DNA from: Alphaproteobacteria bacterium
GTDB taxonomy: Bacteria > Pseudomonadota > Alphaproteobacteria > UBA9655
DNA length: 64,000 bases
NCBI GenBank assembly: GCA_017992885.1
Contig: JAGONT010000003.1
Location: 1 to 64,000, forward strand
Direction of reading: 5' to 3'
In this document: one piece after another, positions 55,866-64,000 of the stretch
How the letters are laid out: each line of letters opens with the position of its first letter
How positions within the stretch are numbered: the first letter of the stretch is position 1
Position numbers and translations under genes: made by a program
Notes under the pieces: model-generated
Databases searched by the model: none
Told to the model about the DNA's origin: nothing
The model's input: only the letters and a program-made list of their open reading frames with translations

Positions 55866-58800
55866 CTATAATCGAGCTTTTTTAAGCTTTGTTTCAATCC
55901 TTTCCTTATGAGGAGAATCTTGTGGAAAATGAGATTCTACCGTTTCTAAGGCTTGCGTTAAGTAATCAACGGCCGCCTTTTTTAAAGATAATCGCAAATT
56001 TTCCTCCTGCGTTGCTTTTGTGGATTGCTGTAGGGACAGCTCTGCTAATATTTCCAAGGATAAATAAGCTTCAGGATGGTGGTTTTCTTGAAATATCTTC
56101 AGAGCCGTATTCATGAGGTTTTCGGCAGATTCTAAGTGATCCTCTAGATTATAGGTTTGTCCTAACTCTCTTAAAATTCGAGCAGTTTCAATATGACTTT
56201 TGCCAAATTCTTTCTCATAAATAACGAGCCCCTTGTTAAGAAAGACTTTTGCTTTCTTGTATTGGCCGAGATCTTTATAAATGCTTCCCAAAGCGATTAA
56301 GACGGATGCGGTTCTCACATTTTCTTCTCCGCAGGTTGTCCTATGAACGATAAGGGTTTGTTCAAGAAGATTTTGAGCTTTTTCAAGCTGTCCAAGCTCT
56401 CTATAAACATTGCCTAAAAATACAGTTATCCAACCAATATCTATATGATTGTCAGGCAAATGTTGTTTAGCAATGACGATAGCTTCTTCAAGTAATTGTT
56501 TGGCTTTTTCGTAGTCCCCTAATTTTTCATAAACGTTAGCAAGAAATGTTGAGATCCAGGCAACATCAAGGCGATTTTTTAAGGCATGCGTTTTATGAAT
56601 GAGGAGTGCTTTTTCAAGAAGATTTTTAGCTTTTTCGTATTTTCCTAACCCTACATAGGTATTTCCCAGGGAAGCAGATGTTCGCGCTAACCAGAAATAC
56701 TGGGTAGGAAAGTGTTTTTCATAAAGATTAAGACTTTGTTCAAGTAAGGTTTTAGCCTTTTCATAATTTCCTAAGATCGTGGAAACATCCCCTAAATAGG
56801 TCAAGGCCCGTGCAATATGAGGATGGATTTCAGAAAAATAGGCCTTATAAGGAACGACTCTTTTTTCAATTATATTCTGCGCCTCTTCATGATTTCCGAG
56901 TTCCATATAAATTGTGGTGAGATAGCCAAGAACATCAATAATTTGATGATGACTCTCAACAGGATGTTTTGCTAATTCGAGAAAGCTTTTTTCAAGAATT
57001 TGATGTCCCTTAGAATAATACCGCAAAGAATGATACATCGCTCCTAGCCTCCCCTCTATGGAACTTCTAATCTTTGCAGAAAATAAGGTGTGATGGCCTA
57101 AAAACGTTTCACAATGTCTCACTAAAGCCTTTATCATCGCAAAATCTTCTTCATCTGTTATGGACGTCATATGATTTGTTAATGTGTGAGAAATCGAAGT
57201 GAGCAACTCATTTTTTCTTTTTAAATCCAAAGCGGAAATAAGATGAACAAGAATAATTTCTTGGGTGCTTCGATGAATTGAAAAAGTTGCTATAGAATGA
57301 GAAATAGCTGAAACTTCGCTTGTGATAAGAGAATATTTTTTCAAAAAATAAAGAAAATCATCAATCAAAATACCATTTTTAGAAGTGTCTAATAAATTTC
57401 TAGGAATATGTTGAGAATCTAATAAGCTAATAAATAACAATAATTCTTCAAAATCCTTATGTGAAGCCATAAGGTTTTTTAAAGACAAGGTAATAATATT
57501 ATACCGAGTTTTTGTATATTCACTGACTTCTTTCAAAACTTTTTCTTGGATAGAGACAAACTCCTTGTTATATTCATTCAAACGTTCCAAGTATGTCTCG
57601 TAAGGGATATTAGCTGATTTTAAATAATAAGCTGCCATGGAGATATCTAAAGGAAAAGGAGGAAGGTTTCTTAAAAATACTTTGGCTTGTTCAATTTGAT
57701 CATGATCAAATTGAATTGAGTTACCATCACTCATAATTTTAGTAAAAAGAGTAAGACTTTCTTGAGGGCTTAATTCTCCAATCTGAAGAGTGTGGTGTAC
57801 CAGCCTGTTATTTTTAATATGGTTGTCTCTGGTTGTGATGAGGACGCTCCCTTTTCCCCAAAAATTGACATTCTGAGGAAAATACCTTTGAAGGTTTGTT
57901 AAATTTTCAACGTTATCGTATATCAAGAACCAATCTGGATAAGATTTCAACTTTTCTTTTACAAAGTAAAGAATTTTGCTTTCTCTTTCTATTGAGTTTG
58001 TAATCTCTTGTATATTGCCTAAAGTTTTTTGATCCTGTGCGGTTTTAGCAAGAGCAAGCGCTAAGATTTCAACAGAAGATTTAAGACTGTCAATTGTTTC
58101 AGCATTTATCTCCCAGATGAGAGGAGAATTTTGTTGACTTCCATAGTAACGAGCGAGGATTGTTTTACCTGACCCTCCCGGTCCTACAAGAGCGATAATA
58201 GGAATATCTTCTTGTTTATTAAACATATCATTTAGATGAGAGATAAGTACAGGTCGATTAAGGAAGGAGGTTTTTGTAGGCATAGCAAGGTCCGATCGAA
58301 GTGAAGGCTGTTGAGGATCTTGAGTATAAACTGGCACCTTTGCTTGTGTTAGTGGAGCTTTCTTTTGTATGTGAAGATAACATATACCAATAAAAAGAGG
58401 AGCTAGTACTAATAACAATTTTTTATTTTTGAGAGCTTGTATAGGTTTATGAACGCTTATATTTTTATTCTGTTCTAATTCTCCTTTATCATTTTGAAGA
58501 TACTCGTCCTCAGTGGGCCCATACATTCCTTCATACTGTGCTATAAAATTTTCATAAATTTTCTCAAAAGTAGCACTTGAACAGAATTTTTTAAGAATTG
58601 TGAATACTGATAAATAATAGCTTTTATGCTTAAAAATATTGATAGCGTCAAGCTCGTAAAATTTTTTAGGGAGGCTGGTTTGATCTACTTTGTTTAAAAA
58701 CAAGAGAAAAGTTAGACTTTTGTTTTTTACTTCTTCTTCCTTAGAAGTTGTATTTTCTTCTTGAAAATGAGAGTAAATGCCCGCTTGCTTTAAATGGATT

Positions 58801-59207
58801 TCGAGGTGATGGACAAAAGCATCCTTATGAGCTTGGTCTTTTCCATAGACAATAAAATAGATGTTATTTTCTGCTCGCTTTATTTTTGCAATGTCTTGTA
58901 AGCTTTTTTTGAAGGCGGCATGGATGACCAATTTTGTATAATATTTTTTTATAAAAAAGAATTTGTTAGATTTTTCAACATAATCAATAATCCCCTCCCG
59001 TGAGCCACACCTAAGCTTAAGTATGATATTTTGAATATGAGTTGAGACAGTATTGGGAGAAATAGACAATAGGCCCGCAATTTTACTTGTTCCCCGCATA
59101 TTTAAAAGACAAGAAATTATATCGACTTCTCGATGGGTAAGGTGAACATCTCCAATAGTTGTTAAATGTTCAGCATGCATATTTTGGAGAAAAGGAAGAT
59201 CATGCAT
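55866..59207 (-). CDS. LuxR-HTH / TM / NB-ARC / TPR giant regulator (left paralogue)
   Basis: 1113 aa. LuxR-type HTH at about 23-72 (LTHREVDIISCLL...SPNTVSTHIQNIILKL). Residues about 115-205 may be TIR-like. TM helix about 264-281. NB-ARC (STAND) ATPase: Walker A GPGGSGKT at 342-349, Walker B LIYDNVENL at 428-436, then GSVLITTR. About residues 760-1090 carry TPR repeats (YxELGxxExAxxLLEQxLxI). STAND proteins of this type turn a ligand or stress signal into oligomerisation. The N-in topology would put the ATPase outside the cytoplasm, which is puzzling. It is divergently paired with its paralogue at 59596. Neither gene has a recognisable neighbour function. Confidence 0.85.
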   Translation of the reverse strand: MHDLPFLQNMHAEHLTTIGDVHLTHREVDIISCLLNMRGTSKIAGLLSISPNTVSTHIQNIILKLRCGSREGIIDYVEKSNKFFFIKKYYTKLVIHAAFKKSLQDIAKIKRAENNIYFIVYGKDQAHKDAFVHHLEIHLKQAGIYSHFQEENTTSKEEEVKNKSLTFLLFLNKVDQTSLPKKFYELDAINIFKHKSYYLSVFTILKKFCSSATFEKIYENFIAQYEGMYGPTEDEYLQNDKGELEQNKNISVHKPIQALKNKKLLLVLAPLFIGICYLHIQKKAPLTQAKVPVYTQDPQQPSLRSDLAMPTKTSFLNRPVLISHLNDMFNKQEDIPIIALVGPGGSGKTILARYYGSQQNSPLIWEINAETIDSLKSSVEILALALAKTAQDQKTLGNIQEITNSIERESKILYFVKEKLKSYPDWFLIYDNVENLTNLQRYFPQNVNFWGKGSVLITTRDNHIKNNRLVHHTLQIGELSPQESLTLFTKIMSDGNSIQFDHDQIEQAKVFLRNLPPFPLDISMAAYYLKSANIPYETYLERLNEYNKEFVSIQEKVLKEVSEYTKTRYNIITLSLKNLMASHKDFEELLLFISLLDSQHIPRNLLDTSKNGILIDDFLYFLKKYSLITSEVSAISHSIATFSIHRSTQEIILVHLISALDLKRKNELLTSISHTLTNHMTSITDEEDFAMIKALVRHCETFLGHHTLFSAKIRSSIEGRLGAMYHSLRYYSKGHQILEKSFLELAKHPVESHHQIIDVLGYLTTIYMELGNHEEAQNIIEKRVVPYKAYFSEIHPHIARALTYLGDVSTILGNYEKAKTLLEQSLNLYEKHFPTQYFWLARTSASLGNTYVGLGKYEKAKNLLEKALLIHKTHALKNRLDVAWISTFLANVYEKLGDYEKAKQLLEEAIVIAKQHLPDNHIDIGWITVFLGNVYRELGQLEKAQNLLEQTLIVHRTTCGEENVRTASVLIALGSIYKDLGQYKKAKVFLNKGLVIYEKEFGKSHIETARILRELGQTYNLEDHLESAENLMNTALKIFQENHHPEAYLSLEILAELSLQQSTKATQEENLRLSLKKAAVDYLTQALETVESHFPQDSPHKERIETKLKKARL

Positions 59208-59595
59208 AAGTCATATTTTTCTTATAGTTTATTTTAAGGGCAGAAAAATCAACTCTCAATTTTTGTAAATCTCAAGGAGCTCATGTTTAAAAATTGATTT
59301 GAAATGAGAATCATGAACTTTCCTTTTCAAGGCTGTAAAACAAGAAGTTCAGAGGCTTCCTATTTCATTCAGAGCGAGGTGTTTCTCACAATCAAATTAA
59401 CGAAAAACATGTGAGTAACCCCAAAATTATAGGGAATAAAAACTCTCGCTTATATCCTCAAAAGTGAGGGAGATTCTCCCTCATTTGAGGGGAGATTTGG
59501 CTATTTTTAAACATTTTCTCAGCGCTTTACAGAAAAGAAGAGTTCGTTTAGGCTTTTGAACTTACATAACTCAAAACAATAAATAAAAAGGGTTT
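59208..59595. other. Divergent intergenic region of the NB-ARC pair
   Basis: 388 bp holding both promoters and the palindrome at 59465-59483. No gene. Confidence 0.5.
59465..59483. promoter_or_regulatory. 19-bp palindrome between the two NB-ARC genes
   Basis: TGAGGGAGA-t-TCTCCCTCA, perfect 9-bp arms, with a further half-site-like GAGGGGAGA just to the right. Located 113 bp before the rightward gene. Fits the dyad style of LuxR-type regulators; binding by either protein is a guess. Confidence 0.5.
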
Positions 59596-62500
59596 ATGCA
59601 AGATAATGAAGGGTTTTTTCCTCAAGATATTTATGTGGAATATTTAGCAGTTATTAATAAAGTACATTTCACTCGTCGAGAAATTGACGTAGTGGCGTGC
59701 CTTTTGAAGGGACGAAGAACAAGTAAAATCGCCTCACTTTTAGATGTGGCTCCGAGTACGGTTGTGACTCATATCCGTAATATCATGAGAAAACTAGAGT
59801 GCAATTCTCGGGAAAAAATTGTTGATTTTATTGAAAAATCTCATGATCTTCCTCGCATTAAAAAATATTATATAAGCTTAATAAGCTACCTTTCTTTTGA
59901 AAAAAGCTTACAAAATATTTCAAAAATAAAACACGAAGTAGGATTTGAATCTATACGCTTAGGTATTTATGAGGACAATTCATTCCTTCAAAAAGCTTTC
60001 CTATCTCATCTTGAAGATCACCTGATGAAAGCAGGTGTTAAGGCCAAGGTTCGAAACCAAGTCTTTAATCGTAGATTAAAAAAATATAAACTTTTTAACG
60101 GTATTCTTTTGCTTCTTTTGCAGAAAGAATATTATAAGGAGATTTCCAAAAAACTAAATGATTTTGAATTTATAGATTTTCAGGATCAGGAAAACTATTA
60201 TTTTTGTGTTTTTGACATTCTCACAAAACTCCTTCCGAATATAAACCTTGAGCCAATTATTTCGGAGTTTAAGAAAGTATATCAAGCAAGAGGAAATTTA
60301 AGTGATAATATTAATTTCCAAACAGAAAAGCTACCTTTCATAGAAGTTCGTGAGGAAGCCTCATCTTTAAGAAAAAGGCTAGGATATTTTCTATCAATTC
60401 TGCTTTTTATGGGCCTATTTGGCAGCCTCTTTTATTCTCTTCAGAAAAGTGAAACTGTGTTTTCATCTATTCGTTCAGAATTGGTGATTCCTAAGGAATC
60501 CACTCTTCTTCATCGTGCTGAACTTATAACTCAAATAGAAAATAAGTTTAACAGACGAGGGGATATCCAGACTGTTGCTCTTGTAGGAGTAGGTGGCTCA
60601 GGAAAGACAACCCTTGCCCGTCAATATGCCCGTATGCACAAAGCAAATGTGATTTGGCAAATCGATGCAGAAACCTCAGAAGCTCTAAAAAGCTCCTTTG
60701 AAAAGCTTTCTTCTGCTCTTGCGCAAACAGAAGAAGATCAAAAGCAATTAAGAAGTCTGCGAGGTATAAAAAATTCAAAAGAGAAAGAAGAAAAAATCCT
60801 TCTTTTTGTTAAAGAAAGGATGAAAAATCATCCTTATTGGCTTCTTATTTATGATAATGTAGAAAAATTTAAAGATATTCAGCCTTTTTACCCTCATGAT
60901 CCAACGGTTTGGGGAAATGGAAGAATTATCATAACGACACAAGATCTTAACATTCAAAACAATAGTCTTGTATCTCATGTTATCCAAGTTGACGACTTAA
61001 CTCCCTCTCAAAAACTGATCCTTTTTCTTAACATCATGACTAATGGAAATCCAAAAGCCTATAATTCTCTTAAAAAGGAAAATGCAAGAAAATTTCTGCA
61101 TAAAATTCCTCCCTATCCTTTAGATGTTTTGCTTGCAGCGTATTACTTAAAATCCACCCAAGTTTCTTATGATAAATATTTAAAATATTTGGGAAAAGGA
61201 AATATAGATTTTGAAAAAACACGAGAGGATGTCTTAAAAGAAGCAGAAAATTATAAAAAAACGCGGTATCATATTGTTATCCTTTCTTTTAAAAAACTTA
61301 TGGAGACTCATAAAGATTTTGCTGATCTTTTGCTTTTTATCTGTTTGTTAGATTCTCAGGATATTCCTATAGAATTGCTGGAGCTTTATAAAAATGAGAT
61401 CGTTGTTAGTGACTTTATTTACCATTTAAAAAAATACTCTCTTATTACTGATAAATTTTCTCAATTTTTACTTTCGAGTAAAACAATTTCCTTGCATAGA
61501 TGTACACAAGAAATAGGATTGACCTATCTTACAAAGCTATTAGCGTTAGAGAACAATCCTCAAGAGTACCGAGAGTTTTCCAGGGTTCTCGCAAAGTATA
61601 GTGCCAATGCTATTGATAGAGAAGATTTGCCAGGGATGAAGTTTCTTATTAATCATTATGAAAGTTTTTTGAAACATACTTATTTGTTGACAGATCAAAC
61701 TAGAGAAATCCTCAGAGGTGAATTAGGAGGAATATATTTTTATACGGGGGATTACCCAAAAGCAAAAAAAATTCTTGAAGAAAGTCTGGCTTATTTTAAC
61801 AAAAATGAAAAAGAATATACATTTTCTACGGTTCACATTTTAGTTTATCTGAGCCATATCTATAATCAATTAGCAGAATATGGTAAAGCTAAACATCTAC
61901 TTGAAAAAAGTCTTTTAGTTTACAGAAAAATTGAACCTCAAGATTATGGCAAGATCGCTCAACTTTTAACGAATTTAGGGAGGCTGGAAGGAGCGCTCTT
62001 TAATACTGAAAAATCAAAAAATTTATTGGAACAGAGTCTTGCCCTGTATAAAGAAAAATGCCCTGCTTCTCACCTTAAAAGAGTAGAAGTTTTAATTTCT
62101 TTAGGAAATGTTTATCGAGAACTGGGGGACTATGTCCGCGCAAAAGAGGTCCTTGAACAAAGTCTGTTCTTCTTTAGAGAGCGTTATCCTGAAACACATA
62201 TTAAGAATGCAGGACCTTTAACCCGTTTAGGCAATATTTATAGGAGCTTGGGTCAATATACGAAAGCTAAAGAGTTGATGGAGAAAAGTCTTACTCTTTA
62301 TAAAAAAACCTATCCTAAGGATCACAGCTCAATCGCTTGGGTTTCAACCCACCTCGGAAATGTCTACCGAAAGTTAGGAGATTACGAAAAAGCTAAAAAT
62401 CTTTTAGAACAAAGCCATGTTATTTATAAAACTTATTTTAACGAAAATCATATTGCGAATGCTTGGGTATTAACTCATCTCGGCAATACGTATAAAGCTC

Positions 62501-62988
62501 TTGGGAAGAATGAGAAAGCAAGAGCTGCTTTTGAGAAAGGCTATGATATTTATAAGGCACATAATCTTGGAGTCGCTTGGTCTGCTGCTCATTTAGGAAA
62601 CTTTTACCGAGAGAGTGGTCAGTACAACAAGGCAAAGGAATGTCTTAACCAGAGCTTTCTCACTTATACAAAACCTAAATTTAAATTGAGTATTCGTCGA
62701 GCTCTTATCTTAAGATACCTAGGAAATTTTCATAGAGATCTTCAAGATTATGCAAAAGCGAAGACCTTTCTTGAAAAGAGTAAAGCTATTTACACGAAAA
62801 TTCAAACCAAGGATACAATGGAAATTGCTTTAGTTTCATGGGACTTAGGAAAGGTTTATTTTTTGGAAGGTAATGTTGAAGCGGCTGCAAATTTTATGAA
62901 GAAGGCTTTAGATATATTCCAACGTAATGCTCATCCTGATGCTTATTTGATCTTAAAGGATTTGTTAGAAGTGGAACAAAAAAAGTGA
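59596..62988 (+). CDS. LuxR-HTH / TM / NB-ARC / TPR giant regulator (right paralogue)
   Basis: 1130 aa, same layout as the left paralogue. LuxR HTH about 25-75 (FTRREIDVVACLL...APSTVVTHIRNIMRKL). Possible TIR-like segment about 118-210. TM helix about 262-282. NB-ARC with Walker A GVGGSGKT at 331-338, Walker B LIYDNVEKF and IIITTQD. TPRs from about 715 to 1110 (YRKLGDYEKAKNLLEQSHVI type). The NB-ARC and TM cores are clearly paralogous to the left gene; TPR number differs. Divergent orientation suggests cross- or co-regulation. Confidence 0.85.
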   Translation: MQDNEGFFPQDIYVEYLAVINKVHFTRREIDVVACLLKGRRTSKIASLLDVAPSTVVTHIRNIMRKLECNSREKIVDFIEKSHDLPRIKKYYISLISYLSFEKSLQNISKIKHEVGFESIRLGIYEDNSFLQKAFLSHLEDHLMKAGVKAKVRNQVFNRRLKKYKLFNGILLLLLQKEYYKEISKKLNDFEFIDFQDQENYYFCVFDILTKLLPNINLEPIISEFKKVYQARGNLSDNINFQTEKLPFIEVREEASSLRKRLGYFLSILLFMGLFGSLFYSLQKSETVFSSIRSELVIPKESTLLHRAELITQIENKFNRRGDIQTVALVGVGGSGKTTLARQYARMHKANVIWQIDAETSEALKSSFEKLSSALAQTEEDQKQLRSLRGIKNSKEKEEKILLFVKERMKNHPYWLLIYDNVEKFKDIQPFYPHDPTVWGNGRIIITTQDLNIQNNSLVSHVIQVDDLTPSQKLILFLNIMTNGNPKAYNSLKKENARKFLHKIPPYPLDVLLAAYYLKSTQVSYDKYLKYLGKGNIDFEKTREDVLKEAENYKKTRYHIVILSFKKLMETHKDFADLLLFICLLDSQDIPIELLELYKNEIVVSDFIYHLKKYSLITDKFSQFLLSSKTISLHRCTQEIGLTYLTKLLALENNPQEYREFSRVLAKYSANAIDREDLPGMKFLINHYESFLKHTYLLTDQTREILRGELGGIYFYTGDYPKAKKILEESLAYFNKNEKEYTFSTVHILVYLSHIYNQLAEYGKAKHLLEKSLLVYRKIEPQDYGKIAQLLTNLGRLEGALFNTEKSKNLLEQSLALYKEKCPASHLKRVEVLISLGNVYRELGDYVRAKEVLEQSLFFFRERYPETHIKNAGPLTRLGNIYRSLGQYTKAKELMEKSLTLYKKTYPKDHSSIAWVSTHLGNVYRKLGDYEKAKNLLEQSHVIYKTYFNENHIANAWVLTHLGNTYKALGKNEKARAAFEKGYDIYKAHNLGVAWSAAHLGNFYRESGQYNKAKECLNQSFLTYTKPKFKLSIRRALILRYLGNFHRDLQDYAKAKTFLEKSKAIYTKIQTKDTMEIALVSWDLGKVYFLEGNVEAAANFMKKALDIFQRNAHPDAYLILKDLLEVEQKK

Positions 62989-63139
62989 AAACCTTACTGG
63001 AGAGCTAAATGATCCTGGTGGTTATCTTAAAACCGCTTAATCATAGTTACAATTTGTTCTGGAAATGAGATAATTAAAATACTCCGCTAAGGTTCCTCAT
63101 TACTTTGTGATGGTCTATGGCTTGGATTCAGCATCAGGG

Positions 63140-63193
63140 TTAGATTATGTGACGTCGAAAGTGGCGGGGGATAGACTCCGAAGAGATTTAAAT
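63140..63193. repeat. Dispersed repeat, copy C
   Basis: Matches copy A (50946-50998): TTAGATTATGT start, GGCGGG centre, CCGAAGAG-TTTAAAT end. Lies just downstream of the right TacT-like gene. Confidence 0.5.
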
Positions 63194-63198
63194 GGAGT

Positions 63199-63744
63199 TT
63201 AGCAAACCGCAATTTTATGATCTAATGGATTATCTTTCTGAACGTTAACAATAAGCATCTTTACCGTCTCCAATGAGAGAAATAGGCGAGAATTTTCATT
63301 GAGGAAAGGTATAAACCCAAAATTCTCATAAAAAGTTTTTGCCTTATTATTTTTAGCATCTACAATCACTGCATAAATTCCAAAACTCTCCTGACTTGCT
63401 TGGTAAACTCTTAATAGCGCATCCATAAGTAACAAGGTTCCTATTCCCTGTTTTTGATAAGCGACATCGACAGCTAATTTCCCCAAAAGTATTGCTGGAA
63501 TCGGATAGTGCGGTAGCTTCTTAGAGAACGCAATCCCCAGCTCATCTTTTGAAAACGATAATGGACTCAGGGTATAATATCCTGCTACCTCTTGCGATGT
63601 GCTTCCTTCCAAAACAAAAACTTTTGTAAGATTCCTTTTACTATCTTGTAGAGCGTATTTCTTCAGATAGTCATCAAGGGCCTCAACCCCACAAAAAAAA
63701 GAATCTCTCTCATGCAGATTCCTCTGTAGAAGCTGAATTTTCAT
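63199..63744 (-). CDS. Second GNAT acetyltransferase toxin, TacT-like
   Basis: 181 aa. GNAT core with QKQGIG acetyl-CoA loop (VDVAYQKQGIGTLLLMDAL) and FYENFGF strand, diverged from the 48483 copy. 4-bp overlap (ATGA) with the antitoxin gene upstream. Confidence 0.88.
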   Translation of the reverse strand: MKIQLLQRNLHERDSFFCGVEALDDYLKKYALQDSKRNLTKVFVLEGSTSQEVAGYYTLSPLSFSKDELGIAFSKKLPHYPIPAILLGKLAVDVAYQKQGIGTLLLMDALLRVYQASQESFGIYAVIVDAKNNKAKTFYENFGFIPFLNENSRLFLSLETVKMLIVNVQKDNPLDHKIAVC

Positions 63745-64000
63745 TTTTGAAGAGTCTTCTTATACCGCACATATGCTTCTTGAAGGGCTATATTAGGTTT
63801 TGCAGGATAAGACAAAGCATCCAAGAAGTGTACCCAATCCTGATTAGAAAGAGTCATAGCTTCATGTTCCCGAATAATTTTCTCAGCTTCCTTTAATGAA
63901 GCCTCTCGAACAAACTGGCTTAAAGAGCCATGTCTATAACATGCAGCTTTTTCAAGAACATGGTAAGCTTCTTCGTCAACACGAATCTGCAAGCGGTTAT
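63741..64000 (-). CDS. Second DUF1778/TacA-type antitoxin (N-terminal end off the window)
   Basis: The visible part (LQIRVDEEAYHVLEKAA...LSQFVREAS) is the RHH half typical of TacA; in-frame codons continue to the right edge (AAC CGC before TTG), so the start is outside the window. A TTG at 63992 could be read as a start but is more likely internal. Pairs with the GNAT toxin. Confidence 0.85.
   Translation of the reverse strand, partial: NRLQIRVDEEAYHVLEKAACYRHGSLSQFVREASLKEAEKIIREHEAMTLSNQDWVHFLDALSYPAKPNIALQEAYVRYKKTLQK

Noticed and set aside
1-64000. CRISPR arrays
   Set aside because: No array of spaced identical repeats was seen; the phased boxes at 10412, 45131 and 50502 are too short and too closely spaced.
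1-64000. tRNA or rRNA genes
   Set aside because: No convincing cloverleaf or rRNA sequence was recognised by eye; tRNAscan-SE would be decisive.

Overview
The window is AT-rich DNA from what looks like an obligately host-associated alphaproteobacterium, most likely a Holosporales / Paracaedibacter-type endosymbiont of protists. I infer this from the MucR-type regulator, the AT-rich coding sequence, the F-type conjugation genes typical of such genomes, and many eukaryote-interaction families (Fic, Sel1, TPR, a secreted F-box-like protein). The genus is inference only; no rRNA or tRNA gene was seen.

Left part (1-22.6 kb): mosaic accessory DNA. It starts with a truncated secreted serine protease with Sel1 repeats, then a small two-TM protein, a broken IS1595-family element, a membrane protein overlapping an Ada-AlkA DNA-repair fusion, a tyrosine recombinase, a Fic protein with 20-bp-phased operator-like boxes, a coiled-coil protein, a RecD2-like helicase, and a three-gene cassette (transaminase, CDP-alcohol phosphotransferase, nucleotidyltransferase) that suggests 2-aminoethylphosphonate-type head groups. 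A partial duplicate of the recD2 5' end, a secreted F-box-like protein, a MucR regulator, a PH-domain membrane protein and a DUF1016 N-terminal protein follow.

Middle part (22.6-45.2 kb): a contiguous leftward F-type (Tra) type IV secretion operon. In transcription order it has a small HTH gene, an unknown gene, a phage-type replication-protein homologue, ssb, traA, traL, traE, traK, traB, traV, traC, trbI, trhF-like signal peptidase, traW, traU, trbC, traN, traF, traH, traG and traD. A strong-looking promoter (TTGACA, 17 nt, TTTAAT) precedes it, and six exact 10-bp tandem repeats lie just upstream. No relaxase gene is visible.

Right part (45.2-64 kb): a small ORF, a 241-bp MITE-like element with a flanking direct repeat, a frameshifted mutM, a TacA/TacT toxin-antitoxin pair, a second Fic gene with operator-like boxes, a 1.6-kb AT-rich region holding two GC-rich parS-like palindromes, parA-parB, and a second replication-type protein. 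Two divergent giant paralogues follow, with the architecture LuxR HTH, a possible TIR-like segment, one TM helix, NB-ARC ATPase and TPRs. A second TacA/TacT pair reaches the edge. ParA/ParB, the candidate centromere sites, Rep-like proteins, SSB and the Tra operon together suggest a conjugative plasmid or a plasmid-like integrated element. The LuxR-NB-ARC-TPR pair is the most interesting unexplained system.
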